Source: Pseudoramibacter faecis
Lineage (GTDB): Bacteria; Bacillota; Clostridia; Eubacteriales; Eubacteriaceae
Assembly: GCF_036289405.1 (NCBI RefSeq)
Contig: NZ_JAYFFI010000010.1
Coordinates: forward strand, 1 to 64,000
DNA: 64,000 bases
Direction of reading: 5' to 3'
Translations under genes and position numbers: made by a program
Shown: in pieces, positions 34,768-42,037 of the stretch
Position numbering within the stretch: the stretch's first letter is position 1
Layout of the letters: each line of letters begins with the position of its first letter
The notes under the pieces: generated by a model
What the model was told of the DNA's origin: nothing
What the model saw: the letters and a program-made list of their open reading frames with translations, nothing else
Database searches by the model: none

Positions 34768-34968
34768 ATGGCGAAAAAGCGCCAAAACAGCCGTATTCAG
34801 CGGCGGATATTCAGGGCGCTTGGCAAAACGCTAGCGCACGAAGGCGCCGAGTTATCGACTCTGATAAAAAAATATCATTTTCAGTGGAGGGCGATAAGCT
34901 TTTCAATCGCCTGTAACCATGAAAACGTGTTTGAAAATTTAAAAAAAGCTCTTGCCAAACAAAAATAA
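34768..34968 (+). CDS. Small basic hypothetical protein
   Basis: A 66-residue Lys/Arg-rich peptide (pI clearly high) without cysteines or membrane segments. A TTGACA box stands at 34695-34700 but the -10 is poor; AGGGG precedes the ATG. Its GC content is lower than that of its neighbours. No family is recognised, and the evidence for expression is weak. Confidence 0.4.
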   Translation: MAKKRQNSRIQRRIFRALGKTLAHEGAELSTLIKKYHFQWRAISFSIACNHENVFENLKKALAKQK

Positions 34969-34980
34969 AAGGCTTATACT
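34952..34980 (+). promoter_or_regulatory. Promoter ahead of the DUF2798 gene and ATP synthase operon
   Basis: TTGCCA (34952-34957), 17 bases, TATACT (34975-34980), about 170 bases before the DUF2798 start codon, leaving a long leader. Confidence 0.65.
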
Positions 34981-35063
34981 AATCCCAATTTAATAAGCCA
35001 TGAAATCAGGACATGATTTTTTTCGGTATCGAATTGGAAACGACACGTGAAGAGCCATGTGCG

Positions 35064-35112
35064 AACAACACACGAAAAAAGACTCTGGAGCAGTCATCGT
35101 GTGTTGTTTTTT
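35064..35112 (+). terminator. Leader terminator (attenuator-like) before the DUF2798 gene
   Basis: A perfect 12-bp stem, AACAACACACGA (35064-35075) with TCGTGTGTTGTT (35097-35108), runs into T. It lies between the promoter and the gene, so it would block expression unless relieved. An earlier small stem (AAATCA/TGATTT, about 35006-35022) and a CCAATT/AATTGG pairing could form an alternative fold. Confidence 0.6.
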
Positions 35113-35152
35113 AGTGCTTAAATTCATTTTCATATTAATAGCGGAGGGAAAA

Positions 35153-35647
35153 ATGCCCCAGAACAAATTTCAAGACTTTATTTTAACGCTGATGATGGCC
35201 GGCCTGATGGTCTACGCGATGATTTGCTACAATATCTGCCTGAACATCGGCGGGATGCAGAACGCCGTCTTTTTAAAGGCCTTTTTGGAGCTGAAGATCA
35301 TGTGGCCGGTGGCCGTCATGCTCGAGATGCTCGTGGCCGGGCGGCTAGCGATGAAGCTGACCTTTCGCCTGTTCACCCCGGGCCGGGACAATCCCGCCTG
35401 GATCATCCTGGGGATCTCGGCGATGACGGTGTGCGTCATGTGCCCGCTGATGAGCCTCGCGGCGACGCTTTTGTTCAAGCATCCGGGGAATCAGATCGTG
35501 GCGGTTTGGCTGCAGACCCTCGCGATGAATTTCCCGATGGCCCTTTGTTTTCAGCTGTTTTTCTGCGGGCCCTTCGTCCGGATGCTCTTCCGGAGGATTT
35601 TTGCGAAGCAGCTCGCGCCGTCGCAGCCGACAGCAGACCGGGCCTGA
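35153..35647 (+). CDS. DUF2798-type membrane protein at the head of the ATP synthase operon
   Basis: The start at 35153 (MPQNKFQDFILTLMM) is chosen because GGAGGG precedes it; the upstream in-frame extension would run through the leader terminator. Four membrane segments in two similar halves (FILTLMMAGLMVYAMICYNI and WIILGISAMTVCVMCP) point to DUF2798. The gene stands where atpI usually stands, before atpB, but has no sequence likeness to AtpI. A role linked to ATP synthase assembly or ion balance is only suggested by position. Confidence 0.75.
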   Translation: MPQNKFQDFILTLMMAGLMVYAMICYNICLNIGGMQNAVFLKAFLELKIMWPVAVMLEMLVAGRLAMKLTFRLFTPGRDNPAWIILGISAMTVCVMCPLMSLAATLLFKHPGNQIVAVWLQTLAMNFPMALCFQLFFCGPFVRMLFRRIFAKQLAPSQPTADRA

Positions 35648-35717
35648 CCCGGCAGCCGCCTGACGGGCGGCGGCATGTATTTTATCAAGCGGACTGACGC
35701 TGAAGGGAAGTGATCAA

Positions 35718-36407
35718 TTGGGCAATCTTTCAAAGGATTTGCAGGCTCAGCTGCACGTGGCGACGGCCATCCGTCTGAAACTGGGCGGCGTGACCATCGG
35801 CATTTCCGAATCGGTGGTGGTCACCTGGATCATCATGGCGGTTCTGGTGGGGCTCGCGATTTTCATGACGCATGGCCTTTCCGCCGAGCACCCGGGCAAA
35901 AAGCAGCTGATTCTGGAGTCGGTGATGGGTTGGTGCCACGATTTCTTTTACGAGATCCTCGGGGAAGACGGCAAGCGCTATATTCCGTATTTAACGACGG
36001 TGCTGCTTTATCTGGCCGTGTCCAATCTCATCGGGATGGCGGGCTTCAAGCCGCCGACCAAGGATTTGAACGTGACCATCGGCCTCGCGCTGATGTCCAT
36101 CGTGCTGATCGAGTATTCGGGGTGGCATCAAAAGGGCGCCAAGGGGTTCTTCAAGAGCTTTGCGGAGCCGATGCCCATCATGACGCCGTTCAATATTCTT
36201 GAAATCGGGATCCGGCCGCTGTCGCTGTGTATGCGGCTGTTCGGCAATGTGCTGGGATCTTTTGTGGTGATGGAGCTTATCAAAGCCGTTTGCCCGGCGG
36301 TGCTGCCCATCCCTTTCAATATGTATTTCGACATTTTCGACGGGCTGATTCAGGCCTATGTTTTCGTATTTTTAACGGCGCTCTTTATGAAAGAGGCCAT
36401 TGCGTAG
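35718..36407 (+). CDS. atpB: ATP synthase Fo subunit a
   Basis: Subunit a forms the ion half-channels beside the c ring. The essential Arg lies in SLCMRLFGNVLGSF (about residues 167-180), and the C-terminal FDGLIQAYVFVFLTALFM segment is typical. Length 229 residues. The start is TTG at 35718 with AAGGGAAG upstream; no better ATG exists nearby. It is the first structural gene of the operon in the standard order. Confidence 0.95.
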   Translation: MGNLSKDLQAQLHVATAIRLKLGGVTIGISESVVVTWIIMAVLVGLAIFMTHGLSAEHPGKKQLILESVMGWCHDFFYEILGEDGKRYIPYLTTVLLYLAVSNLIGMAGFKPPTKDLNVTIGLALMSIVLIEYSGWHQKGAKGFFKSFAEPMPIMTPFNILEIGIRPLSLCMRLFGNVLGSFVVMELIKAVCPAVLPIPFNMYFDIFDGLIQAYVFVFLTALFMKEAIA

Positions 36408-36469
36408 GTTTGCGGTGATTATGTTTTCAAATCGTTATTCAAACAAACGAAAAGTGAAGGAGTCAAAAA

Positions 36470-36697
36470 ATGAATGCATTATTAGTAGCACTGGGTGCCG
36501 GGATTGCAGTTTTAACGGGGATCGGCGCCGGGATCGGCATCGGCATTGCCACGGGCAAGGCGATGGATGCCATCGCCCGTCAGCCGGAAGCGGAAAGTAA
36601 GATCACCAAGAACCTGCTTTTGGGCTGCGCCTTGGCGGAAGCCACCGCTATTTACGGTTTCGTCATCGGCCTGCTTATCATTATCATGCTGGGCTAA
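36470..36697 (+). CDS. atpE: ATP synthase Fo subunit c
   Basis: A 75-residue hairpin of two membrane helices joined by the ARQPE loop. Helix 2 carries the ion-binding Glu in ALAEATAIYG. Na+-type c subunits have a Gln in helix 1 (GVGQG) and a Ser after the Glu (ESTGIY). Here these are Ile (GIGIG) and Ala (EATAIY), which points to proton coupling. GAAGGAG precedes the ATG. Confidence 0.95.
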   Translation: MNALLVALGAGIAVLTGIGAGIGIGIATGKAMDAIARQPEAESKITKNLLLGCALAEATAIYGFVIGLLIIIMLG

Positions 36698-36760
36698 CTC
36701 CCTGATGAAGCTTTTGATATTAACGGCCGATCGGAAGATTAGAAAGGGCAGGGAGCTGGC

Positions 36761-37219
36761 ATGTTAAAGATCGATATCAATCTGCTTTTTACGGTGATCA
36801 ACCTGCTGATTCTTTACGCTTTGCTGCGCCATTTTCTCTTTAAGCCGCTGCAGCAGACGCTGGCCAAACGCCGCCGGATCGTCGAGGACGATTTTGCTCA
36901 GGCGAAAATGGCCAGAGAAGCGGCCGAGGATTTAAAAACGCAGTACGAAACTTCGATGGAAAACGCCAAAGAAGAAAGCGCGAAGCTCATGGCAGAAACC
37001 CGCGCCAAGGCGGAAGCAATGGCGGCGGACAAAATGGCAGAAGCACAGCGGGAAGCCGATGCCCTGATGGCGAAAGCCCGCAGGCAGCTGGCGGAAGAAC
37101 GCGCCCAAACCGAAAGAGAAGTTCAGGATGCCATCGCGGATCTGGCGATGCAGGCGGCGCGCAAAGCCCTGGAAAGCGGCGAGGTGCCGACGGAGGTCTG
37201 CCATGGCGAAATTCGCTGA
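36761..37219 (+). CDS. atpF: ATP synthase Fo subunit b
   Basis: One N-terminal membrane segment (NLLFTVINLLILYALLRHFLFKPL with one residue changes typical of the family), then a long charged coiled coil with many Ala, Glu, Lys and Arg, forming the peripheral stalk. 152 residues. AGGGAG lies upstream. The end overlaps atpH by 17 bases. Confidence 0.95.
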   Translation: MLKIDINLLFTVINLLILYALLRHFLFKPLQQTLAKRRRIVEDDFAQAKMAREAAEDLKTQYETSMENAKEESAKLMAETRAKAEAMAADKMAEAQREADALMAKARRQLAEERAQTEREVQDAIADLAMQAARKALESGEVPTEVCHGEIR

Positions 37220-37721
37220 TCAAGCGGTTCAAAATGACACCGAGGTGCTGATGGCCCTAAAGCTTTCGGATGCGGTGATTGACGACACGCGGACCATTCT
37301 CGCGGAAAACCCGGCGCTTAAAAGGGTGCTGGCGAATCCTGCGGCGGCCAGCGCCGATAAAGCCCGGGCCATCGCGCGGATCTTTCCCGAGGCCATCGTT
37401 CCGTATCTTTGCGTGCTCTGCCGCCACGGGGCCATCGGCCGCATCGGCGCGATTTTCGAAAATTATCTGATGCGCCGGGCGGTGGAGGCCGGCCGCGGCG
37501 TCGGCACCCTGTGGTACGCCGGGGAAGAACCCAGCCACGCCATGCTCAGGGTGTTGGTATTTGAAAAATTCGGCGTGCGGGATATCGACTGGGTGGTGGT
37601 GAAAGACCCGACGCTCATCGGCGGCTATAAAATCCGCATTCAGGATTATGTTTACGATCACAGCGTCGCCGGTAGCTTCGGCCAGCTATCGCAGCGCATA
37701 CGCTCGGAGGTGAGAAGATGA
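37203..37721 (+). CDS. atpH: ATP synthase F1 subunit delta
   Basis: The subunit links the stalk to F1. The C-terminal signature appears as VKDPTLIGGYKIRIQDYVYDHSVAGSF. The start at 37203 (MAKFADQA) follows GGAGGTCTGCC; 172 residues, slightly short but normal. It overlaps atpF before it and atpA after it, consistent with tight coupling. Confidence 0.95.
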   Translation: MAKFADQAVQNDTEVLMALKLSDAVIDDTRTILAENPALKRVLANPAAASADKARAIARIFPEAIVPYLCVLCRHGAIGRIGAIFENYLMRRAVEAGRGVGTLWYAGEEPSHAMLRVLVFEKFGVRDIDWVVVKDPTLIGGYKIRIQDYVYDHSVAGSFGQLSQRIRSEVRR

Positions 37722-39217
37722 ATTCAGAACAAATCATCCGCGTACTCGAGGATGAAATCGCCAATTTCAACCGGGACGACAACGTCCGCGAGGTGGGCAC
37801 GGTGCTCACTGTTGGCGACGGCATCGTCTCCGTTTACGGAATGAACAAGGCTTTTTACGGCGAGGTGGTGACCTTTGAATCCGGGGAGCGGGGCATGGTG
37901 CTCGATATCGGATCCGATCTGATCCGCTGCATTTTGTTCGGCCGGGACCGCGACGTGGCCGAGGGGATGGAAGTTCACCGCACCGGCGAGCAGATGGCCG
38001 TGCCCGTGGGGGACGCTTTTCTCGGGCGGGTGGTGAATGCGCTGGGGGACCCCCTCGACGGCAAAGGTGCTGTCCCGTCGGACAGCAGTCGTCCGGTGGA
38101 GTCGCCCGCGCCGGGGATCCTCGACCGCCAGCCGGTCGACACGCCGATGGAAACGGGCATTCTCTCTATCGACGCTATGTTTCCCATCGGCCGCGGCCAG
38201 CGGGAGCTGATCATCGGCGACCGCCAGACCGGGAAGACCACTATCGCAGTGGACACCATGCTCAACCAAAAGGGCAAGGATGTGGTTTGCGTGTATGTGG
38301 CCATCGGCCAGAAGGCCTCGAGCGTGGCCCAGCTGACTCGCACCCTCGAAGCCCACGACGCGCTGGATTATTCCATCATCGTGTCGGCCTCCGCGGCGGA
38401 TCCGGCGTCCCTGCAGTACATCGCGCCCTACACCGGCACGGCCATCGCCGAGCACTATATGCACGCCGGCAAAGATGTGCTCATCATTTACGACGATTTG
38501 TCCAAGCATGCGGTGGCGTATCGCACCCTGTCACTGCTGCTCGGCCGCTCGCCGGGACGCGAGGCCTATCCGGGTGACGTTTTTTATCTGCATTCCCGCC
38601 TGCTCGAACGCTCGAGCCATCTGTCGGACGCGCTGGGCGGCGGCTCCATCACGGCGCTGCCGATTGTCGAAACCCAGTCCGGGGACGTCTCGGCCTATAT
38701 CCCGACGAATATCATCTCGATCACCGACGGTCAGATCTTCCTCGAAAGTGCGCTGTTCCACGCGGGCACCCGCCCGGCCGTCAACGTCGGGCTTTCGGTT
38801 TCCCGTGTTGGCGGCGCGGCTCAGGCGAAGGCCATGAAGGCGGCCTCCGGCAGCATCCGCATCGACCTGGCGCAATACCGGGAGCTTGAGACCTTCACCC
38901 AGTTCTCCTCCGATCTGGACGACGCCACCAAGGCCCAGCTGGGCTACGGCCAGCGCTTGATGGAGCTGCTCAAGCAACCGGTGCACAGCCCGATGTCGTT
39001 GTCGGATCAGGTGCTCTCGCTGGTTTGTGTGGAGGGCGGCGTCCTGAACGGGGTGCCGGTGGAGCGCATCAAAGCCGAACAGCGCGTCCTGCTCGACGGG
39101 TTTAGAACCCAGGCGCCGGATATCGCCCACACCATTGAGACGCAGCGATCATTAGACGACGCGCTCAAAGCAAAAATTTTAGCGACGGCAAAGGATTTAA
39201 TGGCGTCGAGGTCCTGA
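37718..39217 (+). CDS. atpA: ATP synthase F1 subunit alpha
   Basis: Non-catalytic nucleotide-binding subunit, 499 residues. The P-loop is GDRQTGKT (about residues 168-175), with IIYDDLSKHAVAYR further on and the alpha-signature PGDVFYLHSRLLERSS. Four bases overlap with atpH. Confidence 0.97.
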   Translation: MNSEQIIRVLEDEIANFNRDDNVREVGTVLTVGDGIVSVYGMNKAFYGEVVTFESGERGMVLDIGSDLIRCILFGRDRDVAEGMEVHRTGEQMAVPVGDAFLGRVVNALGDPLDGKGAVPSDSSRPVESPAPGILDRQPVDTPMETGILSIDAMFPIGRGQRELIIGDRQTGKTTIAVDTMLNQKGKDVVCVYVAIGQKASSVAQLTRTLEAHDALDYSIIVSASAADPASLQYIAPYTGTAIAEHYMHAGKDVLIIYDDLSKHAVAYRTLSLLLGRSPGREAYPGDVFYLHSRLLERSSHLSDALGGGSITALPIVETQSGDVSAYIPTNIISITDGQIFLESALFHAGTRPAVNVGLSVSRVGGAAQAKAMKAASGSIRIDLAQYRELETFTQFSSDLDDATKAQLGYGQRLMELLKQPVHSPMSLSDQVLSLVCVEGGVLNGVPVERIKAEQRVLLDGFRTQAPDIAHTIETQRSLDDALKAKILATAKDLMASRS

Positions 39218-39218
39218 C

Positions 39219-40097
39219 ATGGCATCCACAAAAGAACTGAAAACCCGCATCGGCTCCGTCGAGGACACGATGAAAATAACGAATGCCATGTACATGATTT
39301 CCAACAACAAGATGCGCAGGGCGAAAAAGGCCCGGGAGGCCACCGAGCCCTATTTTGATACCCTTCAGTCAGCGTTGTCGCTGGCGATGCACCACTTGCC
39401 GGATGTTGAGCATCCGTATTTCGACGCAAGACCCGCTATCGCGCCGGAAAACCGCAAGACGGCCTACTTGGTGATTACTGGGGACAAAGGTCTTGCCGGG
39501 GCCTACCATCAGAATATCTTCAAGCTGCTGGAGGCTTCCCTCGCGCAGACGGCCAACAACCAGATTTATGTCATCGGGCAGATGGGGGTCCATTATTTAA
39601 GGCGGCGGCGCATCCCTTTTGATGTGAATTTTATGTACACCGCGCAGGATCCGAGCCTCGGCCGCGCCCGGGACATCGGCACCCGCATTTTCGACCTGTT
39701 CCGGGAAGGATACATCGACGACGTGTATGTAATTTACACCCGAATGCAGAACGCGGCGACGATAACGGCCGAAAAATTTCGGCTGCTTCCCCTGGACGCC
39801 AATACGATGGCAGAGCCCGCCGAGGATATTCAGAACACCTTCGATCTCTACCCGACAGCGGAAGCGGTGGTCAGCACCGTCGTGCCGGACTACGTGGTCG
39901 GCTTTGTTTACGGCGCGCTGGTGGAATCCTACTGTTCGGAGCAAAACGCCCGGGTGATGGCGATGGAAAACGCGACGGATGCCGCCAAGGATATTCTGGC
40001 GGAGCTGCGGCTGGAATACAACCGCGTGCGCCAGGCCAATATTACCCAGGAAATTACGGAAATTATCGGCGGCGCCAGAGCCCAGAAAGGAAAATGA
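39219..40097 (+). CDS. atpG: ATP synthase F1 subunit gamma
   Basis: Central rotor shaft, 292 residues. N-terminal ELKTRIGSVEDTMKITNAMYMIS and C-terminal LRLEYNRVRQANITQEITEIIGGA form the antiparallel coiled coil; DKGLAGAYHQNI lies in the Rossmann-like middle. GAGG stands before the ATG. Confidence 0.97.
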   Translation: MASTKELKTRIGSVEDTMKITNAMYMISNNKMRRAKKAREATEPYFDTLQSALSLAMHHLPDVEHPYFDARPAIAPENRKTAYLVITGDKGLAGAYHQNIFKLLEASLAQTANNQIYVIGQMGVHYLRRRRIPFDVNFMYTAQDPSLGRARDIGTRIFDLFREGYIDDVYVIYTRMQNAATITAEKFRLLPLDANTMAEPAEDIQNTFDLYPTAEAVVSTVVPDYVVGFVYGALVESYCSEQNARVMAMENATDAAKDILAELRLEYNRVRQANITQEITEIIGGARAQKGK

Positions 40098-41491
40098 TGA
40101 AGGGAAAAATTACACAGGTCATGGGATCGGTTATCGACGTGACCTTCGCGGACGAGAAACTGCCCGCCGTTAAAAACGCCCTGGTCGCCGATCATGACGG
40201 CCGGCATGTTATCATGGAGGTCTCTCAGCACATCGGGGACAACACCGTGCGCTGCATTCTGCTCGACGCGGCGGAGGGCCTTGCCCGCGGCATCGACGTG
40301 GCCGATACCGGAAAGAGCATCGAGGTGCCGGTGGGCGAATCCGTGCTCGGCCGCCTCTTTAACGTCACCGGGGAACCCTTGGATAACGGCGGGGCGCTGG
40401 CCGACACTCCCCGCTGGGTGATCCACCGGGAGCCGCCGAAGTTCGAAGATCAAAGCCCGGCGGTGGAAATGCTTGAGACCGGGATCAAGGTTATCGATTT
40501 GCTCGCGCCCTACGCCAAGGGCGGCAAGATCGGGCTCTTCGGCGGGGCCGGCGTCGGCAAGACGGTGCTCATTCAGGAGCTGATCCGCAACATCGCCACC
40601 GAGCACGGCGGCTATTCCATCTTCACCGGGGTCGGCGAACGCTCCCGGGAAGGCAACGACCTTTATACCGAAATGCGCGAGTCCGGCGTGCTCGAAAAGA
40701 CGGCGCTTGTCTTCGGCCAGATGAATGAGCCCCCGGGATCGCGCATGCTCGTGCCGGAAACGGGCCTGACCATGGCGGAATATTTCCGGGACGAAATGCA
40801 CCAGAACGTGCTGCTCTTTATTGACAACATCTTCCGCTTTACCCAGGCGGGCTCCGAGGTCTCGGCGCTTTTGGGGCGCATGCCCTCGGCGGTGGGATAC
40901 CAGCCGACGCTGGCCAACGAAATGGGCCAGCTGCAGGAGCGCATCGCCTCCACGAAAAACGGCTCCATCACCTCGGTGCAGGCGGTTTATGTGCCGGCCG
41001 ACGACCTGACGGACCCGGCCCCGGCTACGACCTTTGCTCATTTGGACGCCACCACGGTGCTCTCGCGAAAGATCGTGGAACAGGGGATTTATCCGGCGGT
41101 GGACCCGCTGGAATCCACCTCCCGCATTCTCGAGGCCGACGTGGTCGGGGAAGAACATTACCAAACGGCGCGCCGGGTTCAGGCCATGCTGCAAAAATAC
41201 AAGGAGCTGCAGGACATCATTGCCATCCTCGGGATGGAAGAGCTTTCCGACGAGGACAAGCTCACGGTGACCCGCGCACGCAAGATTCAGCGCTTCTTGT
41301 CCCAGCCTTTCCATGTGGCGGAGCAATTCACCGGCGCGGCCGGGGTTTATGTGCCCGTGGCGGAAACCATCCGCGGCTTTAAGGCCATCTTGGACGGCGA
41401 ACTCGACGACGTGGCCGAAGCGGCGTTCTTTAACGTCGGCACCATCGACGACGTGCGGGCCAAAGATAAACAGCTCAAGGGCGAAAGCTGA
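40094..41491 (+). CDS. atpD: ATP synthase F1 subunit beta
   Basis: Catalytic subunit, 465 residues. Walker A is GGAGVGKT (about residues 151-158), then GVGERSREGNDLY with the catalytic Glu and LLFIDNIFRF as Walker B. Start overlaps the atpG stop; AGAAAGGAAA lies ahead. Confidence 0.97.
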   Translation: MMKGKITQVMGSVIDVTFADEKLPAVKNALVADHDGRHVIMEVSQHIGDNTVRCILLDAAEGLARGIDVADTGKSIEVPVGESVLGRLFNVTGEPLDNGGALADTPRWVIHREPPKFEDQSPAVEMLETGIKVIDLLAPYAKGGKIGLFGGAGVGKTVLIQELIRNIATEHGGYSIFTGVGERSREGNDLYTEMRESGVLEKTALVFGQMNEPPGSRMLVPETGLTMAEYFRDEMHQNVLLFIDNIFRFTQAGSEVSALLGRMPSAVGYQPTLANEMGQLQERIASTKNGSITSVQAVYVPADDLTDPAPATTFAHLDATTVLSRKIVEQGIYPAVDPLESTSRILEADVVGEEHYQTARRVQAMLQKYKELQDIIAILGMEELSDEDKLTVTRARKIQRFLSQPFHVAEQFTGAAGVYVPVAETIRGFKAILDGELDDVAEAAFFNVGTIDDVRAKDKQLKGES

Positions 41492-41499
41492 GGTGCGCT

Positions 41500-41895
41500 A
41501 TGACCGTTTTTAATTTGAAGGTTGTGGCCTCGGACCACGTTTTTTACGACGGGCCCTGCACCTCGCTGACCATCCCCTGCACCGACGGGGAGAAGCAGAT
41601 CCTGGCTCATCACGAGGCGACGTTGATGGCGATGACCAACGGCGTGCTGCGCATGGTGGACGATGCCGGAAACACCCAGATCGCCGTGACGGGCATGGGC
41701 TTTGCCGAGGTGGCCGACAACAAAGTGACGGTAGTGGTGGATACGGCAGAAAAGCCGGAAGAGATCGACGCGAACCGCGCCCGGGCGGCCAAGGAACGCG
41801 CCGAGGAGCGCCTGCGCCAAAAGCAGAGCCTCCACGAGTACCACAAAAGCCGGGCGGCCCTCTCCCGGGCGATGGCCAGACTCAAGCTTAAATAG
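41500..41895 (+). CDS. atpC: ATP synthase F1 subunit epsilon
   Basis: 131 residues: an N-terminal beta sandwich (FYDGPCTSLTIPCTDGEKQILAHHEATL) and a C-terminal helical pair with many Ala, Arg and Glu. It closes the operon; a strong terminator follows 14 bases later. GAGGTG precedes the ATG. Confidence 0.95.
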   Translation: MTVFNLKVVASDHVFYDGPCTSLTIPCTDGEKQILAHHEATLMAMTNGVLRMVDDAGNTQIAVTGMGFAEVADNKVTVVVDTAEKPEEIDANRARAAKERAEERLRQKQSLHEYHKSRAALSRAMARLKLK

Positions 41896-41908
41896 CGCCC
41901 GGGCCCAG

Positions 41909-41935
41909 ACCTCCGCACAAACGCGGAGGTTTTTT
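41909..41935 (+). terminator. Terminator of the ATP synthase operon
   Basis: ACCTCCGC (41909-41916), six-base loop, GCGGAGGT (41923-41930), then T. Confidence 0.95.
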
Positions 41936-42037
41936 CGTGCCAAAACCCGGGAGAAGGGGATGCGTTTGGGCCCAGCTGTGTTATAATAAAGGCCAATCAA
42001 ACCGCCGTGAATTTTTAAGAATGGAAGACCGATCAAC

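Noticed and set aside
35057..35152. Longer start for the DUF2798 gene
   Set aside because: It would translate through the leader terminator; the ATG at 35153 has GGAGGG upstream and fits the membrane topology.
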